Shown here: positions 45,560 through 56,412 of the stretch, in pieces | How the letters are laid out: each line of letters opens with the position of its first letter | Numbering within the stretch: position 1 is the first letter of the stretch | Assembly (NCBI GenBank): GCA_027627225.1 | Contig: CM051034.1 | Location: 11,239,761 to 11,303,760, forward strand | Length of the DNA: 64,000 nucleotides | Origin: Congeria kusceri | Lineage: Eukaryota; Mollusca; Bivalvia; Myida; Dreissenidae | Reading direction: 5' to 3' | Notes under the pieces: generated by a model | Database searches by the model: none | The model's input: the letters and a program-made list of their open reading frames with translations, nothing else | Told to the model about the DNA's origin: nothing | Position numbers and translations under genes: made by a program

Positions 45560-45970
45560 ATACACAAAACAAATACAGATCGGAACGGCTTCATTGTAGA
45601 AAGATAACGGTATAAATATTTAAATCAAGCAACAACTTTACTTTTGCAACTAAATTGAAGATCAAGCTATAAATGTTAAAACAAAGTTACAACAAACTTC
45701 ATTTTAAAATTAAGCTTAATTTATTAAATACTAGAAATTTTATTAGCGACTTGACAAAGTAATCATCATTCATAATAATATTTTAAAAAAGGAATTAAAA
45801 CAAATATTAAAACAAAATAGTAAGGAACTTCATTATTGAAACTTAATTGAAGATAAAGCTATAAATATTAAAACAAAGCAAAATAAAACTTCCTTTCTGC
45901 AACTTTATTAAATATAATCTTGAGATATTAAAGAAAAGATAGAATGTTATTAGCGACAAAGTCCAATCAT
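45560..45970. repeat. AT-rich stretch with diffuse repeats of AAATTGAAGATAAAGCTATAAAT
   Basis: ACTTTACTTTTGCAACTAAA, TTGAAGATCAAGCTATAAAT and similar blocks recur at about 45650, 45850 and 45900; TAATCATCATTCATAATAAT-like pieces recur near 45760 and 45965. This is a loose, roughly 190-bp duplication. Confidence 0.5.
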
Positions 45971-45971
45971 C

Positions 45972-46335
45972 AATAATTAGGAGATACAAAGACCTAATTA
46001 GGATTTACTAAGAGTTAGTATCTCTTAATTAGGACTTCCTTTCTCCTAATTATGACTTACTATCCCCTAATTAGGAGGTAACTAAGTCCTAATTATGAGA
46101 TACTATCTCCAATTAGGACTTAGGAAATCCTAATTATGACTTAGTATCTCCTAATTAGGACTTAGTATATACTAATTAGGACTTAGTATCTACTAATTAG
46201 GACTTACTATCTCCTAATTAGGACATATTCTCTCCTAATTGGGACTTAATATCTCCTAATTAGGACTTATTATCTCCTAATTAGGACATATTATCTCATA
46301 ATTAGGACATAGTATCTCCCAATTATGAGATAATG
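45972..46335. repeat. 21-bp array of CCTAATTAGG palindromes
   Basis: About 17 degenerate units with consensus TCTCCTAATTAGGACTTAGTA. The ten-base palindrome CCTAATTAGG and near versions recur about every 21 bp, i.e. two helical turns. TAATTA is the core bound by many homeodomains, but no function is shown. Confidence 0.9.
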
Positions 46336-46460
46336 GAATATAAAAATTAATATAGTCTGTGGCACTAAGACGCTTCCATGGATATTTACTTTGTATACAA
46401 GGACGCTGATTTTGTTGAAAATAATTGTGATTTAAGAAATAATTTTTGATTAATCATTTG

Positions 46461-46652
46461 TATCGGCCAATAAACAACGATTTGGAATGCCGATGTGTAG
46501 GAATTAAAGAACAAGGGCGTTAGCGCGAGTGCTTTAATAGCCACGCATCAGAACGGCAAAGAGTTGTGTATTAGCCGATAAACAACGATAAACAACGATA
46601 ATGCGAAAATTATTTAGATTCTAACATGATTTGACAAATATTTTTGCAATTG
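46461..46652 (-). repeat. Inverted partner of the 42.57-42.75 kb spacer
   Basis: Read on the minus strand it begins CAATTGCAAAAATATTTGTC and continues AAATCATGTTAGAATC, CAACTCTTTGCCGTTCTGAT, GCGTGG and TTAATTCCTAC, matching 42566-42745. The short element ATCGTTGTTT is locally duplicated. Confidence 0.8.
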
Positions 46653-46915
46653 TATAGAAATATTACATTCTTCCATGCAAATACTATTAATGGAGAAGAA
46701 CCATATAAGTTTTTATCTTCCGTTTCTCGTTTCTTCGTGTTTTTTATATTTAATTATTATTATCATTATTATTATTCATTATGTACTTTGTACCAGTCGC
46801 TAATAAAAATTATGTTCTTCAACTCTGTAAATAAACGAATAAAAAGCCCAATCTTGTTATCTCCCTTCACAGGCAAAACCGTCAACGTAGGTCGTCACAG
46901 AATAGCTTCTTACTA

Positions 46916-47123
46916 ATTGTCACGAGTAAATTTATTATCCTCTATTCACAAAATACTGTATCATTATTTCTACCACATCATCATCATCGTCGTCGTCATC
47001 ATCTACCTCATCATCATCGTCATCATCATCATAGATCTAAAATAGTTTCTTTATATTAAAACAAAATACACTAACTTTAAAACAAAGACAAATTAGGCAT
47101 AGGTGTTTGTATTTGACAGGTTT
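46916..47123 (-). repeat. Split direct repeat B2
   Basis: Matches B1 (47595-47795) from ATTGTCACGAGTAAATTTAT through AATACTGTATCATTATTTCT, a (TCA)n-rich stretch, CATAGATCTAAAATAGTTTC and TAGGCATAGGTGTTTGTATT to GACAGGTTT. A few substitutions and TCA-number differences separate the two. Confidence 0.9.
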
Positions 47124-47389
47124 TTTCACAAATAAATGCAAATAGTCTGCTGGCGTTCAATTGGGCATTGATGTGCATCGATGATTGACCTCCATGAAAC
47201 CGCTCAATGGAAGATGTCCGAAGTCTTCAGCCGTCCAATTTAAGCAATAGGGCCGGCCTGATGGTGTCACATCTCGCATGAACTTGTAACTGAACTATAA
47301 ATAAACTAAAAAGAGCATCTTTATTTATAAGTCGACACTAATAATTCCAACAAACAAGTCTATTTAGGGGAGGGAGGGCGGGTTAATCA

Positions 47390-47591
47390 CCCTTTCTGTC
47401 TCCTTCTCCATATCTTTACCCCGTCAAATACACACCTCGAATGACGAATCAATACCTCAACAACGTATATATATGCATAAACGAGAAACCCGTGGATTTT
47501 TCGCGCTAAACGATTACCGTATTCTCTCTGTTAAATAACCATTCAATACGAAAAAAAACCGTATTTATCAAAACGAGAATAACTTCATTTA
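47390..47591 (-). repeat. Split direct repeat A2
   Basis: Matches A1 (51888-52097) over its whole length: CCTTCTCCATATCTTTACCC, GACGAATCAATACCTC, GAGAAACCCGTG, CGCTAAACGATTACCGTATT, ending GAATAACTTCATTTA. It lacks an 8-bp insertion in A1. It ends three bases before B1. Confidence 0.92.
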
Positions 47592-47594
47592 CTC

Positions 47595-47795
47595 ATTGTC
47601 ATGAGTACAGTTATTATTCTCTATTCTCAAAATACTGTATCATTATTTCTACCACATAATCGTCATCATCATCATCTACCTCATCATCATCGTCGTCATC
47701 ATCATAGATCTAAAATAGTTTCTTTATCTTAAAACAAAATACACTAACTTTAAAACAAACACAAATTAGGCATAGGTGTTTGTATTTGACAGGTT
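47595..47795 (-). repeat. Split direct repeat B1
   Basis: Direct copy of B2, placed between the recombinase gene and A2, so that B1 and A2 are virtually contiguous. This is expected if B1/A2 mirrors the junction of a circular replication intermediate. Confidence 0.9.
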
Positions 47796-48067
47796 TGTCG
47801 AATAAAACGAAGAGAGAAAACATTTAAAAAGTTAAAAACGAAAAACATACCTTCCTGTTAATGTTCCCTAATCTTTAATATATCTTTTCGACATTAGGCC
47901 AACTGGCCTTCAATAAATCAACACAAATAAACAAAATATTTCTTTTTAGTTATATGTTAATTAATAAATGTCTTTCACGTGTAAATTTCACAACACAAAT
48001 ATAAAAGGCACTATTATCACATTCAATACAAATAATGATTTTTTCCTCATAAATCTAAATTTGAGGA

Positions 48068-49020
48068 AACCGATAATCTTCGACATAACCGTCTTTAGAA
48101 GATACACTTTTCCACCTGCCATGTCTTTGCCACAGTCTATCTTCAGTCTTGTTATTAGCACCTATAGATGCGCCACCAGATCTGAATGAATGAAGTCCAT
48201 ATTTGTAGCATCATAACCCAGAAAACTTAACTTCTTCTTAAAACTATCATTTAAAGTAGAATAACTAACGTGTTTACAATTCGAAATCAATTTCAAACAA
48301 TTTTTAACTTACAAAAATAAACTGGTCTCAAAACATATACAGTAGACGAACATGCAATATCTGCAACACACAAATATTTTTCAAACAATTTAACAGGACA
48401 CGTTTCTGTATCTGTTCTCCTGATCAATACTGTATTTCCTTCTGTTAAAATATCCGTTTTTGATTTTTCACCCTTAATCTCACAATGCGTATCTACACAC
48501 ATACTATCTGATCTTTTTCCAGACAAAATCTCACTTATTCTAAAACATCCAGCATACGATAAGAAAAATATGGTTACGTCTCTTAAATCCCCCAAAGAAC
48601 AGTCGTTCTCAGAAGCAAAAGCACAATAGAATTTCTTTAATATATCTGGTGTAATAGGCTCTTTCTTAACTGGCCTGGCAATTTTCCGAATGCACCCGGA
48701 CAAACACAATTTAAGCCATTGATCCGAACAGGGGTTAGTTTCCATCGAAATAATATGTGCCCATAATAATAATGGAATAGAATATCATATTAAGTTTTGA
48801 TTTGCTAATTTGACAATCATGAAATACACTCGGTTCAATACAAAGCTACTGTAACTGGGTCTGCCGGCAAACTTGTCAAATTATGAACTTTACACCACAA
48901 ACAAAACTTTTCAACAGTCAACCTGTATTGATGCACAGTTGATCTTTCTTTGCCTCCAAAAAGAAGACCTTTCACCTCTGAGAACAAGTCCTCTGGGTGG
49001 ACCGAGACTTTTTTGCACAC
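48068..49020 (-). pseudogene. Tyrosine recombinase of the retroelement (frameshifted)
   Basis: It would integrate the element by strand exchange through a covalent tyrosine link. The N-terminal SAM-like/core-binding part is at 49020-48835 (HQYRLTVEKFCLWCKVHN). The catalytic domain starts at 48745-48293, with the first catalytic Arg in GCFRISEIL (residue 69 of that frame). After a frameshift near 48215, the C-terminal signature is readable: HSFRSGGASIG (the H-x-x-R pair, 48181-48192), HGRW (48112-48123), and the candidate nucleophile Tyr in DGYVED (48085-48087). All R-H-R-H-Y positions are therefore visible, but in at least three broken frames. Confidence 0.85.
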
Positions 49021-49133
49021 GTCAGCAACCTGTGTCCATCTGTCCGATTTTAAAATACCTGTAGTAATAAATTACCAAATACAATAACATCAGCCAAAAA
49101 AGGCAAAAATACTTTAAATATTAAAATACCATA

Positions 49134-51258
49134 TTATTCATCACAATGCAACCTTACAACTATGACTTGACATGTAAATTGATATGAACTAAATATTGAT
49201 TCAGTATTTCTGCCCTGAACATAAATATATTTTGAGTTATCAAAATTCAGGATATCGTTAATAACACTAAGTAACACAGAATATTTCCCAATAATCATTG
49301 GAAAAAATGGACTAGAAGGCCAATATGGCACAACCAATGTACCACGGCCTCTGCATGCATTTAAATAATTCAATACTTTGGGGATAAGGTAAACTGGAGG
49401 AACTAACCAATTGTTATTTTTCCAGTTTACCGAAAAAGCGTCAACAGCTTCCGTTGTCGGAGTCCAAAAAAAGAATTGTACCTAGGTAACACATTATTGT
49501 ACGAATTAGCAAATCTATCTACGTCATGAGGCCCGTACATTGAATCAATATAACAGAAAAAGTGTTTAGAAACACCATAATCATCATAATCAACCACCCT
49601 ACTAAGACTATCAGCCACCATGTTTTCATTATAGCTCAACCAAACAATTTTCAAAGTAATGGCATTAGCAGCACATAAGGAAAATATATCCAAAGCCATT
49701 TCATGAAGCGTTTGGTTTGCGCTTCGTTTTTCAATTATGCTAGCGCACTTTTTGCTATCTGTGTGCCATAAAACACATTTACCCTTTAATTTTGGTAAAA
49801 AAATGGCCAAACTAAACTGAATAGCTTTAAGCTCTCTGTAAGTAGAACTTTGACTCCGTTCAACTTCAGACCACATCCTATGTGAAACAGAACCATCATG
49901 TTGAATTTTTGCTGCCCCCGCTTTTTCAGAAGCGTCTGAGAAAACAAACACTTCCGAAACATAATCTCTAAATGTGCTTTCAAAAGGAGCAGACAATACT
50001 TTACGCCAAAATTCTAAAGTAACCTTACACTCGGACGCATTTAAATATGAATCCCAACCGAGCCTGCTTTCAATTAATCTATAAAATATCTTCGTTTGCA
50101 ATAAACATACATTTCCTAAAACAGGAGCCATAGAGATTATTTTGCCGGCTAGACAGGCGGGATTCCTAGCTGTAAGATACGGCAGCGAAGACTGAACTTT
50201 ATCTAAACACCCCAGCCTATTCTGAATACGCCGTTCTGGTATTTTATCACTCCCTTTTTTAAATCCCAGACAAAACCAACCCATTCTAAACACTGTACTG
50301 GAATAAAAACAAATTTTTCCATATTTAAAACAAAACCCGCTCCTTGCAAAGTATCTAATATCATCTTACCGTCATTAACAGTTTTCTTATATGTTGCATT
50401 AACGCACCAACCATTATCAAGAAATATAACAACTCGCAAACCATTTGATCTCCACTACTTGACTAACGGTCGGAGTGTCTTAGTAAAAATTCTTGGCGCA
50501 GACTGAATGCCAAATGCTAACACCGAAAAAACAAAATATTTCACAATATTGCCAAACTTCCAAGAAAACCCCACACAAGTATGATGATTTGAAGAAATAT
50601 CAATATGATGATATCCGCTAGTCAAATCAAATTTGATCATGAAACCCTTATCTACAACAAATTCGTTTTGCAACTTTATAATCTTCAAATTTGACCCGTT
50701 CATACTTTATGAAAGTATTTAAAACACTCATATCAAGAATTAATATTTTCTTACCAGATGAATGTGTTGCCACTGATAACGGGCTCACATTATGTGGTAT
50801 AAAAGGAACCTCATATAAGTACAGTTTTTCAACACTAGATCATGAATAGCTGCTTCAACAAATTCACCATTGTCTAACGCTGATCTATTATTGTTCATTC
50901 TAAAATTTGGAGGTTTAACAATGAATGGTAACGCATAACCATGCTCAATAACAGAAATAATGTCCGAACTAGCATTCATGGTATTTTGCCAAAATTCAAT
51001 AGAATTTTTTAACCTACTTTTAACAGAATTTTCAGAAATAAAACATTTGTTTTCGAAATCAAGAGCATAAGCTAAAGGAGTCTCTAAGCTATCAACATAT
51101 TCACAATACGTCAAATACTTATCATCACTGTCAGTTTCATCCTGACTGGTAAGCTTTTCGCTGGATCTGCTGCTGTTGCTGCAGCTGTTTTCCCATTTGT
51201 TGCTGTTGGGCAAAAGATGAAACTGTGGCCGGAAGCAGTTCTTTGCGTCCTCGCCCAA
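49134..51258 (-). pseudogene. Reverse transcriptase-RNase H (DIRS/Ngaro type, frameshifted)
   Basis: It would copy element RNA to DNA. N-terminal extension 51258-50785. The RT blocks run across several frames: SPLSVATHSSGKK-LIL near 50800-50730, FDLTSGYHH at about 50631-50605, VLAFGIQSAPRIFTK, then FLDN at 50424-50413 where the family has YLDD/FLDD, so the second catalytic Asp is lost. RNase H in the frame 50293-49427 keeps D120 (FSDAS), E154 (YREL), D179 (HTDS) and D228 (VADSLSR). It is followed by the DIRS-typical HDVDRFANSYNNVLPRY and, in the next frame (49373-49310), GTLVVPYWPSSPFFP. At least three frameshifts are present. Confidence 0.9.
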
Positions 51259-51874
51259 TGCCGGTCCCTGAAGCTCCGACGTTGGTGGAGCAGCCGGTAG
51301 CGAAGTGACCGACGCTGCCGCACTTAAAGCATACGACGTCTCCCAGCTGGACGAAATGCCGACCCATGGAAACGCCTCTACCGATGCCGAAATCTTGCTT
51401 GACTAAAAGATTTTGAGCCTCGAAAAAGACTAGAGGTATCATTAGACAGAGATTTCTTTCGTTTCTCCATTTTTGTTACCGCTCTCTCCTCTGCCTTACG
51501 AATTTTTCTGTCAGCATCAGAATCAGAAGCAGAATCAATCATTTCATACTCATTAACTGTTCCCCAACCTGCCGAGGAATTGTCAGCAATTCTAATGATT
51601 TTATTGCGATGTTGAATTTTATCTTTAAGTTCCTTCAGCAGTTCTCTGGCCCTAGAGACATCTCTCAGAGTAAGAGCCCTATCACACAGGTTTACAATGT
51701 CAAAAAGTTCGTTATTAAAGCCAAACTGCCTTTTATTGCCAGTCTTGTTAAATGAAACAGAATAATCAAGTCTGACCCTTTTTCTCGAATTTCAGCCGCC
51801 CATTCCGCTTCTACCTGAAAATCCTTCCTCAGTTCAGAAAACTTCTTGTCCAGAAGACTCTGTATTTCGCCCAT
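51137..51874 (-). pseudogene. gag-like ORF1 with CCHC zinc knuckle (frameshifted)
   Basis: Starts MGEIQSLLDKKFSEL at 51874, directly inside repeat A1, and changes frame near 51770-51740. It continues through an acidic segment (WGTVNEYEMIDSASDSDAD) and a basic KAEERA-KMEKRKK stretch. It changes frame again to reach the knuckle CFKCGSVGHFATGC (C-X2-C-X4-H-X4-C, frame 51442-51137). A Gln-rich tail follows. It overlaps the pol frame by about 120 bp in another frame. Likely nucleocapsid function by analogy with DIRS-like ORF1; the conserved piece is the knuckle. Confidence 0.75.
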
Positions 51875-51887
51875 GACCGCCCAACTG

Positions 51888-52097
51888 CCCTTTCTTTCTC
51901 CTTCTCCATATCTTTACCCCGTCAAATACACACCTCGAATGACGAATCAATACCTCTACAACGCATATATAATTATATATGCATAAACGAGAAACCCGTG
52001 CATTTTTCGCGCTAAACGATTACCGTATTCTCTCTGTTAAATAACCATCCAATACGAACAAAAACCGTATTTATCAAAACGAGAATAACTTCATTTA
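51888..52097 (-). repeat. Split direct repeat A1
   Basis: Full-length match of A2 (47390-47591) with an ATAATTAT-like 8-bp insertion and a few substitutions. It forms the 5' end of the element on the minus strand and is bordered at 52095 by a TTAA MITE. Confidence 0.92.
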
Positions 52098-52579
52098 ACG
52101 GGACTTTTTCACAATGTTTTTAAATATACAATTAAACGTTTTTTTTACTTGACAAATTAAAGCATCTCAACTAAAGAGCTACAGTATTATAACGAGAAAA
52201 GCATAAAAAACATAATAGCAAAAAATGATGCTCCCACAAAGGTTCGAACCGCATACCTCCGGATTAAAAATCTAACGCTCTAACCTCTAGGCTGTCCGCT
52301 TTATACACGCCTTATTTTTTTACTTTATATAAGTGATTTATGTGTTTTCAACCATTTCAACGGAAACAAAAGAAACACACCAAATTACTCAAATCTTCGT
52401 TGCGTTACAAACGCTTTAGAATTTTATACATTTCAACTGATTATAACTCATTAACTAAACGGTATTTACATAATATTTCTATGTCAACGGTGCTTTATAT
52501 ACACTTTTCTTGTTGGAATCTGTGACAAAAAGTTCGAAAATTGTCAATTTTTCAATCTGTGAATAGGTCCCTTTAAAGT
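52095..52579 (-). mobile_element. TTAA-flanked MITE with tRNA-like core (copy 2)
   Basis: Left TTAACGGGACTTTTTCACA; right end is the inverse of TTAAAGGGACCTATTCACAG. The interior matches copy 1 at 39957 (AACTAAAGAGC, ACAAACGCTTTA, TTTCAACTGAT, GGAATCTGTGACAAAA). On the minus strand at about 52240-52310 it reads tRNA-like: GCCTAGAGGTTAGAGCGTTA (A box), TTTTTAATC, GGTATGCGGTTCGAACC (B box). Confidence 0.82.
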
Positions 52580-52985
52580 TTTACCAAAACCTACGGGAAA
52601 TTATGACGTGCCGCAAACGTCACTGAAAAAAAGAGCGTAACAAAGTCGTGAATACTGTACTGTATATTCAGCAGTAAAAATGTAAGTACGAAACAGAACA
52701 ATTTCGAGAAATAACGGTCAGTATTTTTTTGTTGGGTATGTTTTGTTTCATATTTTATACGATTCCGCGATAATTTCACTTAGTCGATTTTTTGGAACTG
52801 TGGCTTGTAAGTTGTTTTTTTCTTTGCAACATGTTATTTTGCTGGATAAAAGATCGCCGTATATATTAATAAAACAGCATGCAATGCATGAAAATATTCA
52901 TTGAAGTCGTCGGATTGTTATAAGGTCATTAATATTGTCACAAACTCGTCTGCTACACAGTTCAAGCCCATGTTGTCTCTGTGAA
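52580..52985. other. Non-coding stretch
   Basis: AT-rich sequence without recognised features. Confidence 0.4.
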
Positions 52986-52987
52986 CA

Positions 52988-53285
52988 TGTAGCAACATGA
53001 GATGTGTAGTGTGCGGGGGTAAGAACTAGCGGCCCGGTTAACACAGATGGTAGAGCACCGTGCTAGTGTTCCGGCAATTCCTCTCGGGTTTACTTTAATG
53101 GTGTCAGGAGTACATGGCAGGAGTGCATGGAGTCGGCCTAAAAGGTTAGTGGGAGGAGGAGTGTAGTGTGCGTGTGTAAAAACTTGCCGCCCGGTTAGCT
53201 CAGACGATAGGGCACCGTACTAGTGTTCCGGCGGTCGTGGTTTCGCATCCGCACAAGGCGCACATTTCCTCTCAGGTTTACTTTA
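52988..53285 (+). repeat. Tandem pair of tRNA-like (SINE-like) sequences
   Basis: Two copies about 155 bp apart share TGTAGTGTGCG-G, GCCCGGTTA, GAT-GTAGAGCACCGT or GATAGGGCACCGT, CTAGTGTTCCGGC and CTC-GGTTTACTTTA. The second (53190-53262) has an A-box-like GGTTAGCTCAGACGATAGGG, an anticodon-stem-like CCGTA/TCCGG around CTAGTGT (AGT, Thr-like) and a weak B box GGTTTCGCATCC. It is not a functional tRNA. Confidence 0.6.
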
Positions 53286-53592
53286 GATGTTTGAAAAGTT
53301 CCTGTGTCATGTTGGCGCGCAGGTGTGTCTTCACTCGACGGAGCGCGGAGAAAAACCTGTTCACTCGTAGGCTAGCGTTATGAAGAATATTATTTATTTG
53401 CAAATTACAAAACAAATATGAAACAATAAAGAAAATACGATCTAAAAACGAATAGTATCGATTTAAACGCTCGTATTGGATCGAATTTCTTTTTAAAAGC
53501 GGTTAAAGGGTATGGAGTGGGGTCAAGCTTTGTGGTGGACAGACACCGGGCAGACGGACGAACGTACCACATTTGTATACATCCTAATTAAT
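53286..53592. other. Short non-coding stretch
   Basis: GC-richer sequence with GGACAGACACCGGGCAGACG, typical of bivalve dispersed repeats; no gene. Confidence 0.35.
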
Positions 53593-53890
53593 GCACCTAT
53601 CAATGTTTCCCCCCGCACCTATCAATGTTTCTCCCGGGGGAGGGGTGTGCGGCGGGCATATACAGGACTTTAGACTTAAAGCGACTCCGACAGGCGGGAA
53701 TTTGACATTCCGAATTGTTCCGGGTCCCGGGGTAATAGACTTTGGTTGGATGTTAGATTTCCGGGCATCTCCCACTGTGGGGATTTAGACAAAAATGCTT
53801 GGTTTTAAGGTGGGGAATAAGACCCAAAAATAAAATTATTAAATCCCCCCTGGTCAGTCCCTCGCTCCGGGGAAAAATATTGATAGGTGC
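53593..53890. mobile_element. Inverted-repeat element, about 300 bp
   Basis: The left end GCACCTATCAATGTTTCCCC is present twice in tandem (53593 and 53615). The right end is its inverse, GCACCTATCAATATTTTTCC on the other strand. The interior is GC-rich compared with the flanks (CCCGGGGTAATAGACTTTGG). No coding capacity; overlapping open frames on both strands are incidental. Confidence 0.75.
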
Positions 53891-56405
53891 GCAATAGTGT
53901 AGCAAAGTGTGGTTCTTAAACCACTGAGCATTTCAATGAGTGTAGTTCTTAATGACGTTTTACCAAATGAAAGCTTTGGAAATGTATAACCACGAAGTTG
54001 ATTAGGTTTTGCCATCTTCACGTTGAAACGTTATTCAAATTGCTCGGTTAATTGTAAAAAAAACGTATTTAATGCTCTTAGTCTTTTAATCAGAGATCTA
54101 TTAACAAACATGATGTTTGTTTTAATGTAGTACTGTTAATAACTAACATAATTCCAGGAGCTACTCGCGCTCGCGCTAATCGGTCACTAAATTAACTGGG
54201 CATATATGTGCAACTAAGTGTCTTAATTGTATTTAGACTTGACACTAAACCCGCTGCCTACCACGCCCCCCCCCCCCCCTCGCCCTTGCTATTTATGAGC
54301 CTGCCACTTATTGTTTAAAATGACATGTCCAACTTAATGTCCCGCACAATTTTAAGAGAAATTAGGGTCACTGTTCAAACAATGAATATTTAAAAAGGCA
54401 TTTATTTGTTTATTGGCAACCTTTTTAATCGACGCCACTGTAATTGACAACAGCGCTGGGATTTGAACATCACATACAATGATTGTTCCATGTGCCCACG
54501 GATCTCGCATTAATCATTCGCGATCTGGCCAAAACCGCATGCAGTATGGACATTACGTAGAGACATGCAGCAAATCCAAATTCACGGCGGCTTATCACCG
54601 CTTAAGACCTATTGCGACCGTCTTCGAAATTATGGTGACTGCAAACTGCCTTTTACAGTGCAACCTTGTTTCGGTGTAAATCAACATGCTAGTTGACCAA
54701 AGATGATCAATAAATCTTCGATTTGACTTTATTAATTTATATATAACCTATCAACAGTGGTTACAGTCGTTGACCCATAATAAGCCCCTCCTTTAACTTT
54801 TCAGTGCCTACGAGGGTTTTGGCTTTATTAATATTTTTGGAAGAGCTTAGTAAATGTCCTTGTTTCTTTTTAATTTGTCTCGGTCGTATGTTCGCTAGAA
54901 AGACTTGGAGTATTTATGGATCGTACTGTGTTATCGCACAGAGCAGGAATCTGTGGGAAATGAAATAAAGAAATAATTTCAAACGTTTGGAATTTTTAAC
55001 AAGGTTGGTTTTCACCAGTCGTATTGTACGGTGTAGGTTTTGGATACAAGAACGGTTTCGAAGTTTGTTTATCAAGTTTTTGTTTTGCGTTTTTCCTGAC
55101 ACAAAATGGAAGCAATTGTAAGTTAAACATAAAATATATTGGATATATTTGTTTTACAATTGATACATGGTATGAATGGGTTAGCTGTAGCTTTATTTAA
55201 AGACACGTCATCTTTAGACTCGTTATAGTATTTCGGATACGTTAATTCTGATTTACCTATGTATCATGGTAGTACCAGTTCTCGAACCTCTAAGGATGTA
55301 CCCATGGCATGTAGACTTTGTTGCAAAGGCATTCTTGAAAACAACATTATAGATCACTATTTCAATCTCTGGTGCACATTTTTATGCATTAATAGTGACA
55401 CACATTCTGTATGTTTTAGAAAATGTACACCGTATTATGTTGCCACCCTGCTATTTCAACTGTCATGGCGGCCTAAAATAACTGACCTATTCTCGAACCC
55501 ACAGCTATCAATAACGAACACATGGCATATCACATGATCATCACTTGTTTTTCTGATGCAGCCGATAGGGGAACTCAAAAGGGAGTGTTTCTTTCAGAAA
55601 AATACTTTTAATTTAAGAAATATGTACATTTATTTGAAATGCATAAAAAGTCATAGAGTTTGTAATAAAATTGTTTAACAAAACTAAATTATGATAGTAA
55701 ATACAAGTTTTTGATGCATATTTCCGATAATTGTGCGTTGATTGTACAGATTGTTTACCGTAGCACCGGTACACATAATCGGATGACGTCTTACACACTT
55801 TGCTTACATGTAAATTGCCCACGAACGAAAGGTTCGAAAATAGGTGAGGTTTGAGAATAGGTACCTACACGATACCTTCGCAACGTTCCCTGGATAAAGT
55901 AATATATATTGTGTTTAATTGCCCAATATTTATTTAAACTTGAAGATGTGGCATTGTTTAATCTAAATGAATTATCAGCGTTTGTTTACAGGGTTTATGC
56001 ATTGGACAGTGAACATTATTTCAGGTTTTATTTACAAAAGCAAGTCATAGAAATTAAGATTTCTTTTATTTGTTTTACTGGCAACACTGCTAGGGTGTCG
56101 ATAAGTTTGGTAAATGATAAAGTGACGGGTCGGTAAATTGACTTTATTATTAAAGTTTATATACTGAAGGCTATAGAATTTTTAGTATATTGATTTATAT
56201 TTGAAATAATTTTCATTTGAAAACTGATTGTCCCACTTTTAAAACATTTAAACTTTAAATACAATATGTTTAAATTAACTTTTAAAACATTTAAACTTTA
56301 AGTACAATATGTTTAAATTTGCAAACAAATATTTTTAAAATCTAAAATGTGCATGTCAATCAATTAATACATACTATAATAAGATGCACAAACAAACATA
56401 ATAAT
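53891..56405. other. Long non-coding stretch
   Basis: No gene or structured RNA recognised. It contains a poly-C tract (54267-54279) and scattered open frames of 60-92 codons without domains (for example 54479-54679 and 55259-55537). Confidence 0.4.
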
Positions 56406-56412
56406 TAAATTA

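Larger units (their letters stand above)
46916..52097 (-). mobile_element. Ngaro/DIRS-like tyrosine-recombinase retrotransposon with split direct repeats
   Basis: Read on the minus strand: repeat A1 (52097-51888), gag-like ORF, RT-RNase H ORF, tyrosine recombinase ORF, repeat B1 (47795-47595), repeat A2 (47591-47390) directly adjoining B1, then B2 (47123-46916). This A1-ORFs-B1-A2-B2 order is the split-direct-repeat layout of PAT/Ngaro-type elements, which integrate by tyrosine recombinase without target duplications. All coding parts carry frameshifts, so this copy is defective. A TTAA MITE abuts the outer end of A1. Confidence 0.88.

Noticed and set aside
47968..48189. 73-codon plus-strand frame
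   Set aside because: It is antisense to the C-terminal catalytic part of the tyrosine recombinase.
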